From positions 190,023,114 through 190,087,113 of the forward strand of contig NC_057794.1 of the NCBI RefSeq assembly GCF_018294505.1: a DNA stretch of 64,000 nt, written 5' to 3'. Origin of the DNA: Triticum aestivum. Lineage: Eukaryota; Streptophyta; Magnoliopsida; Poales; Poaceae. Shown here one piece after another: positions 10,984 to 23,000 of the stretch. Made by a program: the position numbers and the translations under genes. How positions within the stretch are numbered: position 1 is the stretch's first letter; every line of letters starts with the position of its first letter. The notes beneath the pieces were generated by a model. That model worked only from the letters and a program-made list of their open reading frames with translations. It ran no database searches and was not told the DNA's origin.

Positions 10984-11422
10984 GTAAGTTGGCTTCTGAC
11001 TGAACTTGTTCTGTTAGGATATGCTACTGAATATCTTTCTCCGTGCAATCTCACCCACTGGGTGTTTTGTCATCTTTGTTGTCTTCGCTCTTCCACTCGG
11101 CCTGGGCAGACCGTGTCGAGTGGAATCTGAACCAGTGGGGGCACGCTAAGTGCACCCACTGGGTGTAGTCCCCGAGACCACAGTCGATCGCTGGCACTCG
11201 GTTGGGGTCTGAGTACTTCTTTCCCTCTCTTTTTTTCACTCGCCCTGGGCGGACCGTGTCGAGTGGAATCTGAACTAGTGGGCGCACGCTAAGTGCACCC
11301 ACTGGGTGTAGTCCCCGAGACTACTATAGAATGTTTGATTCTGTAGTGGTCTTAAAGTTTTATTCACTCGGAAGTAAATAATCTTTGATCTTGTCCATTG
11401 ACATGTCTTTTACTCATTGTAG
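10984..11422 (+). repeat. Intron of the outer accessory gene with a duplicated block
   Basis: A 439-bp intron (GTAAGT...TGTAG), much longer than its 72-92 bp neighbours. Most of the extra length is a block of about 95 bp present twice (about 11090-11180 and 11233-11325). Each copy contains CCACTCG...CGAGTGG and CACCCACTGGGTGTAGTCC. On the minus strand, which is the gag-pol sense, the block reads CTCGGGGACTACACCCAGTG. The same block occurs in two introns of the inner element's gene. Confidence 0.7.
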
Positions 11423-11639
11423 AAATCATGTGTGCTTATCTCCAAGTTCGCTGAATTTGAGGAAAAGCAGAGGCAACTCAACCTTGACTTGGAGCTGGCC
11501 CAACAGAACTTAAAAAAGGCTCAAGATGAAGTTGCTAGTACGGAAGGTAATGGCTTGTCGACTGCTTATCTCGACCATCCTTCAAGTTACTCCTTTGTTC
11601 TTCCGTTTGACCCAAATGCGTATTTTGCAGAGAAAATGA

Positions 11640-12815
11640 TGTCGGAGTAATGGGCCACGGGTAGGCCAACCGAAGGCCTAGAACCTTTCAAGCCATCGGG
11701 GCAGGTTGCGCCCCTCAAGAACCCAAGACGAAGAGCCGCCTTCTAAGGAGCCAACGGCAAGACGCCCGACTGACCACTCACGGCTGAGTCCCAGGGACGA
11801 CTGCAGGGATAAGCCGACTCCTGACTGGCGACTTCCAGAGAAGCCGGCTTTGGGGAGTCGGCATGCGACTCCAACAAACCCCATGACCTCATCAAGAGGG
11901 ATGGGGGCATGGGAGTGGCTATAGTGAAGCCCAATCCCGCCCCTTACCAAGGGCAGGCATGGCCACAACACGTCGTACCCCGGAAGATCTCCGTGTGGCA
12001 TGGCACTGTTGCCATACCGGCCCTAACATCAGCACCACAGGATCGAGTCCTGTACCCACGACGGCTTGTCTGTACGTCCCAAAGGCAGCGGGTCCCACCA
12101 GTCAGTGAGACCCCAGGAGACGGCAAGAGGACCACCAGTCGGACCCGTCGGGAGTCGGCCCCGGGGAGTCGGCCGAGCCCTCCCCCGGGGCCCATGCGCC
12201 ATTAATCAAGATGTAATGGAGAGTGGCAATAGTGATCGCCCACCAAGCGGTGGGGCTGTCGCCACGACCCCATGATCAAGCCCGCGTCATCAGAAGCACG
12301 GCTACAGTAATCAGCAGCCGGCAAGACCCGCCCGCGGCGGACGCGGCCTGTCGGCTCCGTACCAGGCCAGTCGGCAGGGCCCACCAGTCGGCAGGCCCCA
12401 GCGGTCGGCGGGGAAGACGGAGGCCAGAGGCGCTGACGGCTGGGCCCGCGTCCATCCGGATTACCATTGCACCCCCGGGGGGTATGCCTATATAAACCCC
12501 CGGGGCACCCATGCAAAGGGTTGGGACCCATTAGCTCTAGACCAGATCATATAGGAGGGAGAGAGCTAGCCTTGCCCTCTCCTACCTCCAGGAAACAGCT
12601 CAAGGAGCAATCGTGTAAACACTTTGCCATAGTGATCATGCGGAGACCCCGCAGAGCAGCAGTAGGGGTATTATCTCCCCGGAGAGCCCTGAAGCTGGGT
12701 AAGATTCGCCGGCGTGTATGTCTTCGCCTCATGTCGTTTCCAGGCACCGACGACGTTCTACTCGCCCCACCATGATAAGCCATCCTTTGGCATATGTCGC
12801 ACCTAACACCCGACA
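11640..12815 (+). repeat. 5' LTR of the inner Tat element
   Basis: TGTCGGAGTAATGGGCC at the left end and ACACCCGACA at the right end. Matches 24401-25576 over its whole length. It is rich in AGTCGG/CCGACT words that also recur throughout the element's coding regions. Confidence 0.92.
12489..12496 (+). promoter_or_regulatory. TATA box of the inner Tat 5' LTR
   Basis: TATATAAA, placed about 330 bases before the LTR end and followed by a C-rich segment. The 3' LTR copy has changed to TATATAAC (25248-25255). Confidence 0.6.
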
Positions 12816-12835
12816 TTTGGCGCCCACCGTGGGGC
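12816..12835 (+). promoter_or_regulatory. Primer-binding site of the inner Tat element
   Basis: The segment right after the 5' LTR reads TTTGGCGCCCACCGTGGGGC. It shares the core TTGGCGCCCACC with the outer Tat element (minus strand, 48938-48952). I cannot name the priming tRNA from memory. Confidence 0.7.
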
Positions 12836-13029
12836 CTGGTGCACCGCCGTCCAGAGACCTGTTCTGGACGGGATCCCTTTTCCTCCCTGGCGAGTGCAGC
12901 CGGCCAAGCACACCAGACGGGGTTTGCACCGACGCGCTGCGTGGCGTTGAAATCGCCTACGCAGCCAGCTGCCTGGCCGAACTTATCGGCGAGGTTCGCC
13001 TCTCCGATGAACCTGCATCCAACGCAGGC

Positions 13030-15000
13030 ATGGGCGGCTCCGAGAGCCTCCTCGCGGGCCTCCTCAATCAACTCCACGTTTCCGGCGAGCCTGCCGTAGA
13101 CTTGGAGTCTGTAGGCTCCACCGACCCAATGCTGGTCGACTCCGACACCGCGTCGCTCGACGCGTTCCCCACCAATGTGGTGGTCTATGATGAACCTCTC
13201 CCTCGCGCGGAGAGCAATGGAAGCACCGTCACCGAGGTGCTCGTCATCAGTCATGACGAGCTCCCCGGCGGAGGAGCACACGACTCACTCGGCGCGGCGC
13301 TACAAGACCGAACTGCGCCCATCCTGGAAGACGTTGATGCAGAGACGTTGGAGGCGCACCGCCTTCAGCTCATTGAAGGCGCGAAGAAGCTGGCCAGCAT
13401 GAGATGCTTGTCAGAAGCCTACCAGCGGGAGATGGATCGCGCTGTCGGCGGCTCGCCGGCCCCGGCGGGGCCCAGCCGCCTGGGCGCGGTCCAGCAGCGC
13501 GGCGTTGCCATCGCCAACCTGTTTGGGACTAGCCGCCCTATGTACGCTACCCCAGCAGAGAACATCCGAGCCGCCCAGGCGGCGGCGGACGAGCTGGACA
13601 ATTTCGAGGGCGAAGAACGCCGCCTCATGATGGAGCGAGTCCAGCGGCTCCTCGACACGGCTGCCGCGCAGAATGAGGCAGGCTGCCGCACGAAGGCGCC
13701 ACAACGGCAAAACGATGACCTTCGCCGAGATCAAGGCGCGACGTCTCGGACGCCGACTGGCGGCGCCCGAGGAAGAAGAGACAAGGATCCGGCTGTCAGC
13801 CACAGTCGGACTCGCATTACCATAGAGCACGACCGAGACGGACGCCAGAGAGGAGTGGAATGACGGGACGACTGTCCACCTCCCCCTCCTCGCAAGGAGA
13901 GGCGAGTCTCCCCGCCACCTGTTGACCATCCGACTCTCGGCGACCGCCTTGGCCGACGAGAGGGAATTGGAGAGAATGACGCCCACCACCGGATCGACCG
14001 ACTTCACCGATCCCTAGTGCTAGAAGAAGAAGACGAGCTGGGTCCACCTTGTTTCGGGCCCCGCATTCGGGACGAACTCTTTCCCAGAGGGTTCACGCTC
14101 CCAAGAGACACGCCCAAGTATACCGGCTCCGTGAAGCCAGAAGACTGGCTAGTCGACTACTCCACAGCTGTCAGCATAGCAAACGGCAACAAGCGTGTCG
14201 CCATAAAGTACATTCTGCTCATGCTCCAGGGCATGGCCCGGACATGGCTGAACAGCCTGAAGCCCCGCAGCATCAACAGCTGGGTCGATTTCACCGAAGC
14301 GTTCGTTCGCAACTTCACCAGCACGTACAAGCGTCCTCCCAAGCCTCGTCAGCTCTCCTTGTGCGTGCAAGGCCCCGATGAGTCGACTCACGATTACCTC
14401 ACGCGTTGGGCCGAGCTTCGGAACTCCTGCGAGGGCGTGCACGAGGTGCAGGCCATCAAGTACTTCATAGCCGGGTGCAGAGAAGGCACCCTCCTCAAGC
14501 ACAAGCTCCTCTGCGACGAGCCAGAAACCCTCGACGAGCTGCTGATCATAGCGGACAAGTACGCCATGGCCGACTCCTCCATGAAGGCGGAGATTCAAAT
14601 CAGCACGACTGGCAAAGTGGCCCCTCAAGCTCCAAGAACTCCGGCGGCAGACGCCAACCAGCGACAACAGCAGGGCGACCACAAGCGCAAGGCCCCGCAG
14701 CCGGCCTCCAGCAGCCGGCAGGTCACGACCGTTGAAGCCCAGCAGCCGGATGAGCAGCCTCCGCCCAAGCGACAGAAAGGCGGCAAGCCAAACTAGTTGC
14801 CGGCCTTCTCCTACGAGCAGACCCTGGATGGACCTTGCAAGTTCCATAGCGGCGCGAAGTCGTCGAACCACACCACCCGGAAGTGTCACTGGCTCACCAG
14901 GATCGCCAAGGGTGACGGCCTCTTGCCTCCCCCGCCTGCTGGGCAGCCACCTCCGCCTCTGCCCCAGCAGCCGGCTATCAGGCCAGTCGGCACAGTATAA
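13030..15000 (+). pseudogene. gag: gag of the inner Tat element
   Basis: Encodes the capsid protein region, in one frame interrupted by TGA at 13861-13863, TAG at 14794-14796 and TAA at 14998-15000. The frame is open from the primer site; the first ATG inside the interior is 13030. After a variable, acidic N-terminal part, the retrotransposon gag domain lies at about 14080-14470 (PEDWLVDYSTAV, AWLNSL-type motif TWLNSLKPRS, FVRNFTSTYKRP). A proline/glutamine-rich linker and a Tat-type C..H...HTT..C knuckle (CKFH...HTTRKC, about 14836-14890) follow. The frame then runs straight into protease, so gag-pol was a single polyprotein. The stops read as CGA to TGA, CAG to TAG and CAA to TAA. Confidence 0.85.
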
Positions 15001-15030
15001 GACGAATACCCTAAAGAACACGGAGCCTAC

Positions 15031-15849
15031 ATGGTGTTTACCTGTATGGCTGATGATCGACGTAGCAGGCGGCTACAGCGACAAGAGGTGAATGCGGTAG
15101 CATCAGAGATGCCAGAGTTCATGCACTGGTCCGAGAAGCCCATCAGCTGGAGCAGGGCTGACCACCCAGAGGTGATGCCAAGTCTGGGCTCCTTTGCCTT
15201 GGTCTTGGATGCCACCTTTGCTATGGATAGACGAGCCGCGCGTTTCTCACGGGTTCTGATAGACGGAGGCAGCAGCATCAATATCCTGTACAAGGACACC
15301 ATGGAGAAGTTAGGAATCAAGCAAAGACAGCTTCAGAACAGCAGGACTGTGTTCCACGGCATTGTTCCTGGGCTTTCCTGCTCACCAATCGGCAAGATCC
15401 TCATGGACGTCCTCTTTGGAGACAAAGATCACTTTTGCCGAGAGTCTGTTTGGTTTGAGGTGGTGGACCTCGAGAGCCCATACCATGCGCTACTCGGCCG
15501 ACCCGCCTTGGCCAAGTTCATGGCGGTCCCCCACTACGCCTACCTCAAGATGAAGATGCCCAGTTCCAGGGGAATTCTGACTGTAGCCGGCGACTACCGG
15601 AAGTTGTTTGCCTCTGCGGCTGAGAGCAGTTGGCTGGCCGAGTCCCTGGTAATCGCGGCCGAGAAGCGGCTCCTTGAGCGAGTTGTGGCGATGGCCGGCA
15701 AGCAGCCTGAGGTATCGCCAAACCCAAAGGAGTTGGAGTTGGAGGCTGAGGGTTCGTTCAAGCTGGCCAAAGAGACAAAGAAGATACCCTTGGATCCGGA
15801 GCACCCAGAGAGGTACGCCATCGTAGGTGCAAACCTCAACAGCAAATAG
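15031..15849 (+). pseudogene. pro: Aspartic protease region of the inner Tat element
   Basis: Encodes the retropepsin that would cleave the polyprotein. The active-site motif LIDGGSSINILY is intact at about 15255-15290 (Gypsy families carry D-S/G-G). A following conserved block, YHALLGRPALAKFMA, is also intact. It continues in the gag frame and ends at TAG 15847-15849, a CAG to TAG change just before the RT region. No frameshift is seen inside this segment. Confidence 0.85.
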
Positions 15850-17050
15850 GAAGTCGAGCTCATCGATTTCCTCCATGAGAATCGGGACATCTTCGCATGG
15901 TCCCCCAAAGACATGCCAGGTGTACCGACGGAATTCGTCGAGCACAAGTTACATGTCCGATCTGATGCAAAGCCGGTCAGGCAGCCCTTGCGTATTAGAA
16001 GAGAAGAGAAGAGTTGTCGGAGAAGAGATAGCCCGACTCCTAGCAGTCGGCTTCATTATGGAAGTGTTCTTTCTAGAATGGCTAGCAAATCCGGTCCTGG
16101 TACCGAAGAAGAACAAGCAGTGGCGAATGTGTATTGACTACACGAGCCTCAACAAGGCCTGCCCCAAGGACCCATTTGCTCTACCAAGAATCAATCAGGT
16201 GATAGACTCCACAGCTGGATGCGAGCTGTTGAGTTTTTTGGATGCATACTCAGGATATCACCAGATCAAGCTGAACCCAGCTGACAGACTGAAGACCGCC
16301 TTCATTACACCGTTTGGAGCCTTCCGCTACCTCACCATGACGTTCGGCTTGAGGAATGTCGGCGCCACCTTTCAGCGTTGCATGCAGAAGTGCCTCCTCA
16401 AGCAGCTTAGCAGGAACGCCCATGTCTACATAGACGATGTGGTGGTGAAGACGGAAAAGCGTGGAACGCTGCTGGAAGACCTCAAGGAGACCTTTAAGAA
16501 CCTACGCCGATTCCAGATCAAGCTCAATCCCGAGAAGTGTGTCTTCGGAGTACCAGCCGGCCAGCTCCTTGGCTTCCTGGTCTCTGAACGCGACATAGAA
16601 TGCAACCCAGTAAAGATCAAGGCCATTGAGAGAATGGAGGTACCCAGCCGACTGCTGGATGTGCGAAGGTTCACCGGCTGCTTGACGTCCATTAGCCGAT
16701 TCATCAGTCGGCTGGGCGAGAAAGCTCTCCCCTTATACCAACTCATGAAGAAGACCACTTTTTTCGAGTGGAACCATAAGGCAGACGAAGCTTTTCTCCA
16801 GTTGAAGAAGATGCTGACTACTCCACCCGTCCTGGCGGCTTCGACTCCCAAGGAACCTATGCTCATGTACATCGCCACCACCAGCCGGGTGGTCAGCACA
16901 GTCATTGTAGTGGAACGCAAGGAGGAAGGCAAGGCACTACCTATCCAGAGACCGGTATATTACCTAAGCGAAGTACTGTCGACCTCCAAGCAGAACTACC
17001 CCCACTACCAGAAGATGTGCTATGGCGTACACTTTACTGCCAAGAAATGA
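15850..17050 (+). pseudogene. pol: Reverse transcriptase and first RNase H of the inner Tat element
   Basis: RT motifs are clear: DMPGVPTEFVEHKL, WRMCIDYTSLNKACP, FLDAYSGYHQI, MTFGLRNVGATFQR and the catalytic YIDD at 16427-16438. The connection and first RNase H domain follow (PPVLAAS..., VQRPVYY-like IQRPVYYLSEVL, QNYPHYQK). In that RNase H the acidic start motif normally written TDAS is replaced by YIATTSRVVS, so it is probably inactive. The frame shifts at about 16000-16010, where an AGAAG-type repeat is expanded, and again at 17050, where a base is missing from an A run. RT residues themselves are well kept. Confidence 0.88.
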
Positions 17051-18087
17051 AGCCATACTTTCAAGAGCATCCAATCACGGTGGTCTGCATGGCCCCGCTT
17101 GCCGAGATCATTGGTAGCCGAGATGCTTCTGGCCGAGTGGCCAAGTGGGCCATAGAGCTGGCTCCCTACACCATCCACTACCAGCCCCGCACCGCTATCA
17201 AGTCACAAGCACTGGCCGACTTCCTTGTCGACTGGGCCGAGACCCAGTACCTACCTCCAGCGCCTGACTCCACCCATTGGCGGATGCATTTCGACGGCTC
17301 CAAGATGTGCACCGGCTTGGGAGCCGGCGTCATCCTCACCTCTCCTAAAGGCGACAAGCTCAAATACGCACTGCAAATCCATTTTGCCGCCTCCAATAAC
17401 GTCGCCGAGTATGAGGCGCTCATTCACGGGCTCCGGCTTGCCAAAGAACTTGGCATCCGCCGGATCTTCTGTTATGGCGACTCGGACTTAGTGGTCCAGC
17501 AGTCATCTGGCGACTGGGACGCGAAAGATGCAAACATGGCGAGTTACCGTTTCCTCGTGCAGCAACTCAGCGGGTATTTCGAAGGGTGCGAGTTCCTCCA
17601 TGTGCCAAGAAACGACAGCGACCAAACAGACGCCTTGGCACGAATCGGCTCTACCCGCCAAGCAATACCATCCGGCGTCGCCCTTCAATGCCTCCTCAAG
17701 CCGTTTGTCAAGCCTTCACCAGAATCAGACTCCATTTTTGCGCCGGCTCCTCCCAAAGACGTCGGATCCGACTCGAGAGCCCCGGCAGTCGGTACAGGGA
17801 TTTTGGCAGATAGCTCCAAAGCCGCCACAGTCGAGCCCGGCCCGGGGACTGCGGCAGCGGACTCGAAGATTCTAGAACTCGACCCAAGGGCCGCGCCAGC
17901 CGGCCTGGGGACTTCATTAACCCAGCAAGTGGTTGTCTACTCCAACCCGCCGCCTCCCAGCCCAACCACCCTCGTCCAAGTCGCAGTTCTGGCAGTCAAA
18001 GAAATAGCAGCACCCTCATGGGCCCAGCCCATCCTCAAATTCCTGGTGAGCAAAGAGATGCCAACTGATGAGACCTCAGCTCGGTAA
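17051..18087 (+). pseudogene. Second (aRNH-type) RNase H of the inner Tat element
   Basis: After the end of the first RNase H (SGRVAKWAIELAPY) comes a second RNase H domain at about 17281-17655. Its acidic residues are in place: FDGSK, NNVAEYEAL, GDSDLVVQQ and TDALARIGS. Tat elements are known to carry such an extra, archaeal/plant-like RNase H (aRNH, RVT_3 type) beside a decayed ancestral one, and this copy fits. A proline-rich spacer (about 17700-18060) separates it from integrase and contains GGGGACT repeats. The frame ends at TAA 18085-18087. Confidence 0.85.
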
Positions 18088-19283
18088 GTAAAACGTCGGG
18101 CGGCAGCCTACACCATAGTCAACAGAGAGCTGGTCAGGCGCAGCGTCATTGGTGTCTACCTGCGCTGCGTAGAGCCAGAGCAAGGCCAAGCAATTCTCAA
18201 AGACATCCATCAAGGCGAGTGCGGCCACCATGCGGCTTCAAGAGCGCTCGTCGCAAAAGCCTTTCGACATGGTTTCTTCTGGCCGACTGCCTTAGAAGAA
18301 GCCAAGGAATTGGTCCAAAAATGCAAAGGGTGCCAGAAGTTCAGCTCCAAGCCGCACCAGTCGGCTTCTGCACTCAAGACCATCCCCATTGCCTGGCCTT
18401 TCGCAGTTTGGGGTCTAGACATGGTGGGACCATTCAAGACAGCATGAGGTTGCCTAACTCACTTACTCATCGCAGTAGACATGTTCACCAAGTGGATAGA
18501 AGCAAAGCCAATCAAGAAGCTGAACGTTCCGACTGCCATAAGTTCATCTCCGATATCACAATTCGGTATGGCATACCACACAACATCATCACCGACAATG
18601 GCACAAATTTTGCCAGAAGCGCCTTGGCCCGTTTTTGCGCAACACAGGGCATCCGACTGGACCTAGTGTCTGTCGCCCACCCACAGTCAAACGGCCAGGT
18701 GGAGCGAGAAAACGGCCTCATCCTGTCTGGCATCAAACCCTGGCTGATCGAGCCTCTGGAGCGCTCGGCTGGCTACTGGCTCGATGAGCTACCAGCCGTC
18801 CTCTAGAGTCTGTGCATGACTGCAAACAAGTCAACCGGCTTCACGCCTCTCTTCCTCGTCTACGGTGCCGAAGCCGTCATCCCAACAGACATAGAGTTCG
18901 ACTCCCCACGAGTAACCATGTACACCAAGGAGGAAGCAGAAGAAGCACGACAAGACGGCGTCAAACTGCTGGAAGAGGGCCGGCTGTTGGCACTCAGCCG
19001 GTCCAGCATCTACCAGCAGAGCCTGCACCGATACCACAACATGAAGGTCAAGCCAAGATCTTTCCAAGAAGGCGACCTTGTGCTCCGGCTGATCCAGCAA
19101 ACAGCCGGCCAACACAAGCTGTCGGTGCCTTGGGAAGGCCCTTTCATCATCATCAAAGTACTGGGCAACGACTCCTACTACCTGATTGACGCTCAGAAGC
19201 CCCGAGCACCCAAGAGGGACAACTCCGGCAAGGAGACAAAGCGGCCATGGAATGCAAATCTCCTCCGAAGATTTTACAATTGA
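18088..19283 (+). pseudogene. int: Integrase of the inner Tat element
   Basis: Contains the zinc-binding part (GHHAAS...CKGCQKF), then the catalytic core with D (WGLDMVGP), D (IITDNGTNF) and E (NGQVERENG), and a C-terminal region ending PWNANLLRRFYN with TGA at 19281-19283. Defects: TGA at 18445-18447 just after the first catalytic Asp, a frameshift at about 18540, and TAG at 18804-18806 replacing the Trp of VLWSL. All three catalytic residues are still encoded. Confidence 0.88.
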
Positions 19284-20071
19284 TGCAGTATGTACCATGC
19301 TACCTTTTGTATTAAAGTACCAAGACTTCGGGCCCCCCGAGACGAGCTCGGGGAACTGCCCTCTTTTGTCTGTATGATAAGAATTATGCCTACAAGTATG
19401 TTACTCTTTTTTATGCCGTTTGGCACCGGGCTCGACAAGTCGGCCCGGGGACTTGCCGCCTTGCACTATGAAATGCTTCCTGCAGTCAGACAAGTAGTGT
19501 GTAAACGCCTAAACCGTCTCCCGTCAGAAGCCACAGCTTGCAGAGCGACTGTACGGTGGGCAGAAGTAAGGTAGAATGGGCATTCGCATGAAAAATGGCT
19601 AAGGACTCAAAGCATAAAGCATAGTTCAAGACGGCTCCCAGCCTTTTTTCGCAAACCGACTCTCGAATAGTCGGATTGCCGCCTTCTATTCAACTTGCTC
19701 AAAAACTCTTAAAAATGGCTAAGTACTTGCCGTCCCAAAGTAGCCAAGCATTTGATCCAGCGGCAGTCCGCAGAGCGGCTGTCCGATTGGCAAGGCAGGC
19801 AACTAAGAGAAAGCGGCAAAGGAAAAAAAGCCAAAAGAGTGATGAGCAAGAAAAGATAGAACTCGGATAAATATATTTACATAGCATAGGCCCTTGGCCG
19901 AATCTTCGAGCAGAAGTTCAAAATACACCCCGCGGGTGGAATTGTGCGAATTAACAAGTTCTTCAAAGACTACTGAAGCAGATAAAATAAAGGTAAAGCG
20001 GCAGCTTAGGAAGCAGGAGACGGATTCGGAGGGTCGGAGGAGGCGGCAGCATCAGGCGTCGGGGGGGCTGG
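19284..20071 (+). other. Spacer between pol and antisense gene of the inner Tat element
   Basis: About 790 bp where two genes end tail to tail. No reading frame with protein similarity was found. It holds two short GC-rich inverted repeats around GGGCCCCCCGAG...CTCGGGG (near 19330-19360) and CCGGGCTCGAC...CCCGGGG (near 19425-19450), plus GACTGT/GACTCTCG words. Two AAAAATGGCTAAG stretches recur (19590 and 19713). This is the position occupied by a 73-bp satellite in the outer Tat element, but no comparable array is present here. Confidence 0.6.
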
Positions 20072-23000
20072 CTAGCTAGTCTCGGCTTGATCGCCTCCGG
20101 GGGTAGTCGGGTCGATCGCACGCGGCTCGTTGCTGGAGGCGCGGTCGAGCTGAGGCTGGCCGTCTGCTCTGTCTTCTGGTGCCTCTGTCTCGCCTCCGTC
20201 CTCCGCCTCGCCTTCCTCCTCGACGCTGGAGCCAATAACCTCCGCTGAGTCCTCGCCGTAGTCTGGGTTCATCCCAAACCACTCTGGCGGTACCTCCTCG
20301 CCGTCTTCAGACCGCTCAGGGACGAATATGCTGGTGTCGGTGTACACGGTGATCGCAGCGGCACGCTTGACGAGGGCGTCTTCCGCAGCTGCCAGCTCCG
20401 GCTGGGCCTCCGACCGAAGTGTGGCCAGCCGGTCTAGATCCAGCCCCGGATACCATGCCTTGACGAACTCCAAGGCCCGGCACGCTCCAGCTTGGGCCGA
20501 AGAACCCTTCCAGGCCTCAAGACGACCAACCGCGACCTCTAGCCAGACGGCTGTCAGGCTGGGGGTGCGCGGAGCCTGCATGTCCGGCCAGAGGGCGGCA
20601 ATCGCCTGGGCACCGACACGCTGAAGCCGGCGCAGCATCCGGAGTCGGCCGAAGGCGAGCCTCGATGCTCAGGATGTGCTCGCCAAGGGTTCGGGGGGCG
20701 TCGGCGGCGATCTCTGCGCCCTCCGCCCTCCGACCTTCACGATCAGCCTCGATGGCTTGGATGGCGGCCTGCGAGTGCCCAGGAAAGAAGTCTGCCAAGA
20801 TGGAAGAAACGAAGAAGCAAGTCAAAAACCAGGAGTCGGCACGACTTATAATCGGCAGCTCGAAGAAAGAAAGTAAAGAAACTCACCATCAGCGATGTCT
20901 TCAATCTCATGGAAGCCGGAGGCCAGCATCGCCTCCTTGTCAGACCAGGAGGAGCGCTCGCTCGCGAACTCGGCCAGGAGGGCGGTCTCCGTCTCTTCCG
21001 CCTCCCTCTGCGTCTTCACAAGCAGCTCCTTCTGCTCTGCCAATTGAGTGGCTAGCAGATCATGCTCTGTGGCGAGCTTGCTGCACTCCTCCCCTTTGGC
21101 GTGCAATGCGGAGTTGGCTTCGCTCAGCTGCTGTTGAAGAGCAGCGTTGGCTCCTGAAAAGAAGGAAGAAAGAAGGCGTTAAGTCATCAATAAAGAAGAT
21201 CGCCGGGGAGATCCGGCCCGACTGCTCAGCAGTCGGCCCGAATCTCGGGGACTACAGCCCGCGGGTGCGCCAGCGCGCCCCTGCAGAGAAGAAAAAGGAC
21301 TTACTCTGGCTCTCCGACAAATCGGCGGTCCACTTGCCCAGCTCTTCAACGTTACGTTTGAAGGCAGTGACACGGAGGTTGTGGTAATCCTGCGTCAAGC
21401 TTTTCAGACAAAAAGTCAATACCCAGAGTTCATCAATTGGAGTTCCAGGCCGCCTGCTCAGCAGCCAGCCCGAAACTCGGGGACTACACCCAGTGGGTGC
21501 GTTGGCGCGCCCCCACAGAGAGGAACAAGGAAACAAGGACCAAAGGAAAAAAACATACCCGAACGGCTGCCCACGACGCCAGCTACGCCTTGGTGCAATT
21601 CTGGAGAGCGTCGCCCTCAGCATGAAGCTTCGCCTGGATGTCCAGAAGCGCCTGGTTCAGCGGCCCTGTGCCGCCTCCTTGCACCCACCCAATGGGCGCG
21701 ACGCTCGTCACTTCGGCGTCTGGGATCGCCGAGCTGGCAGTGCCGGCCTCCAGGGGGTGGGGTGCCGAAGTCGCCTTCTCCAAATAGCGCCGCCTCGGCG
21801 AACCGACTTGGAGGAGTAACCTCGCAATGGCCTCGTCTTCAGTCGGCGGCACCGGAGGGTCCACTGGCTACTTGCCTTGCGCACTCTCAGACGGCAGCGG
21901 AGGCGGCGGTGGAACGATCACGTCCGGCGTAGAGGGGTCGCCGCCTTCCCTCTCCACGACGGGGTTCTCGCCGCCGGCTTCCCCAGACTGCCTCGTAAAC
22001 TCCAGAGGCGGCGGCGCAGAGTTTAGCGGGGTGACGAACACCACCGATTGGTGGCGTGCAGCCTCCTCAGCCTGCCGCTTCGTCGCGGTAGCGGCTTCGG
22101 CCTCCGCCAGTTTTTTCTTGGCGGAGGCCTCCGCCTTCTCCAGGCGAACGGCCTCTTCTTCATTGCGCTTCTCCCGCGCATTCCGCTGTGTCGCCTCCCG
22201 GAGGTCAGCAGCGGGGTCAGTCCGCCGAGTGGTGGCGGACGTCTCCGCTGACCCCATGACGGAGGCGGCGGTGACCCTCTCAAGAGTGAGGGGAGCCCTG
22301 AAGAAAGGGAAGCAAGCAAAAGACTCAGGCAAAGCCACAAAGAAAGAATAAAAGCATTCAGAATACTCACACGGAGACCAATGGAGGCTTCTTCACTTCC
22401 TTACGGAAGCGGATGGCCTTCGCAGCCGCCTCGTCCCGCCGGGTCGCTGCAGCCGAACCCTTGGGCTTCTTCGGCCGACTGCCGAACAAGGTCGGTGCGA
22501 CCCTGCGCTTCTTCCCGCCGCCTGGAGCACCCGGCGCAGCAGAAGAGCCCGTGCCAGGCTGGCTGGCTCCTGGCCAATGGCGGGGGGCGACTTCTCCCTC
22601 GGCGTCGTCATCAGGCTAGTTGGCGAAAGTGGCCGAAGGCCTGAAGTCGCCTGCTGCTCCTCCTCCTCCCTCGGCATCATCCTCTAGAGCCACCGCCCCC
22701 AGATCGGGGTCGTTGACGTCGCTCTCCGCCCGGTCGGCGAGGAACTCGCGGGCCGGCCCCGAGGTGCCGGCTGGCGGGTGGAGGAGGGGATTCTGACCAA
22801 AGCCGACTGGTCAAAACAAACTCGGCAAGAAAGAAGACAATCCAAAGAAAGAAAGGAAAGGTAACTCACCATGGGCGGGGGGTTGGCGCAGGAGTACGGC
22901 TCCTTGCCGAACCACCAATCCTCCAGAAGCTTGCTGTCCGAGAGGTAGTTCACCATGAAGGCCACCTCCTCGTGAGGCATGTCCTTGGTGCACATCCGAC

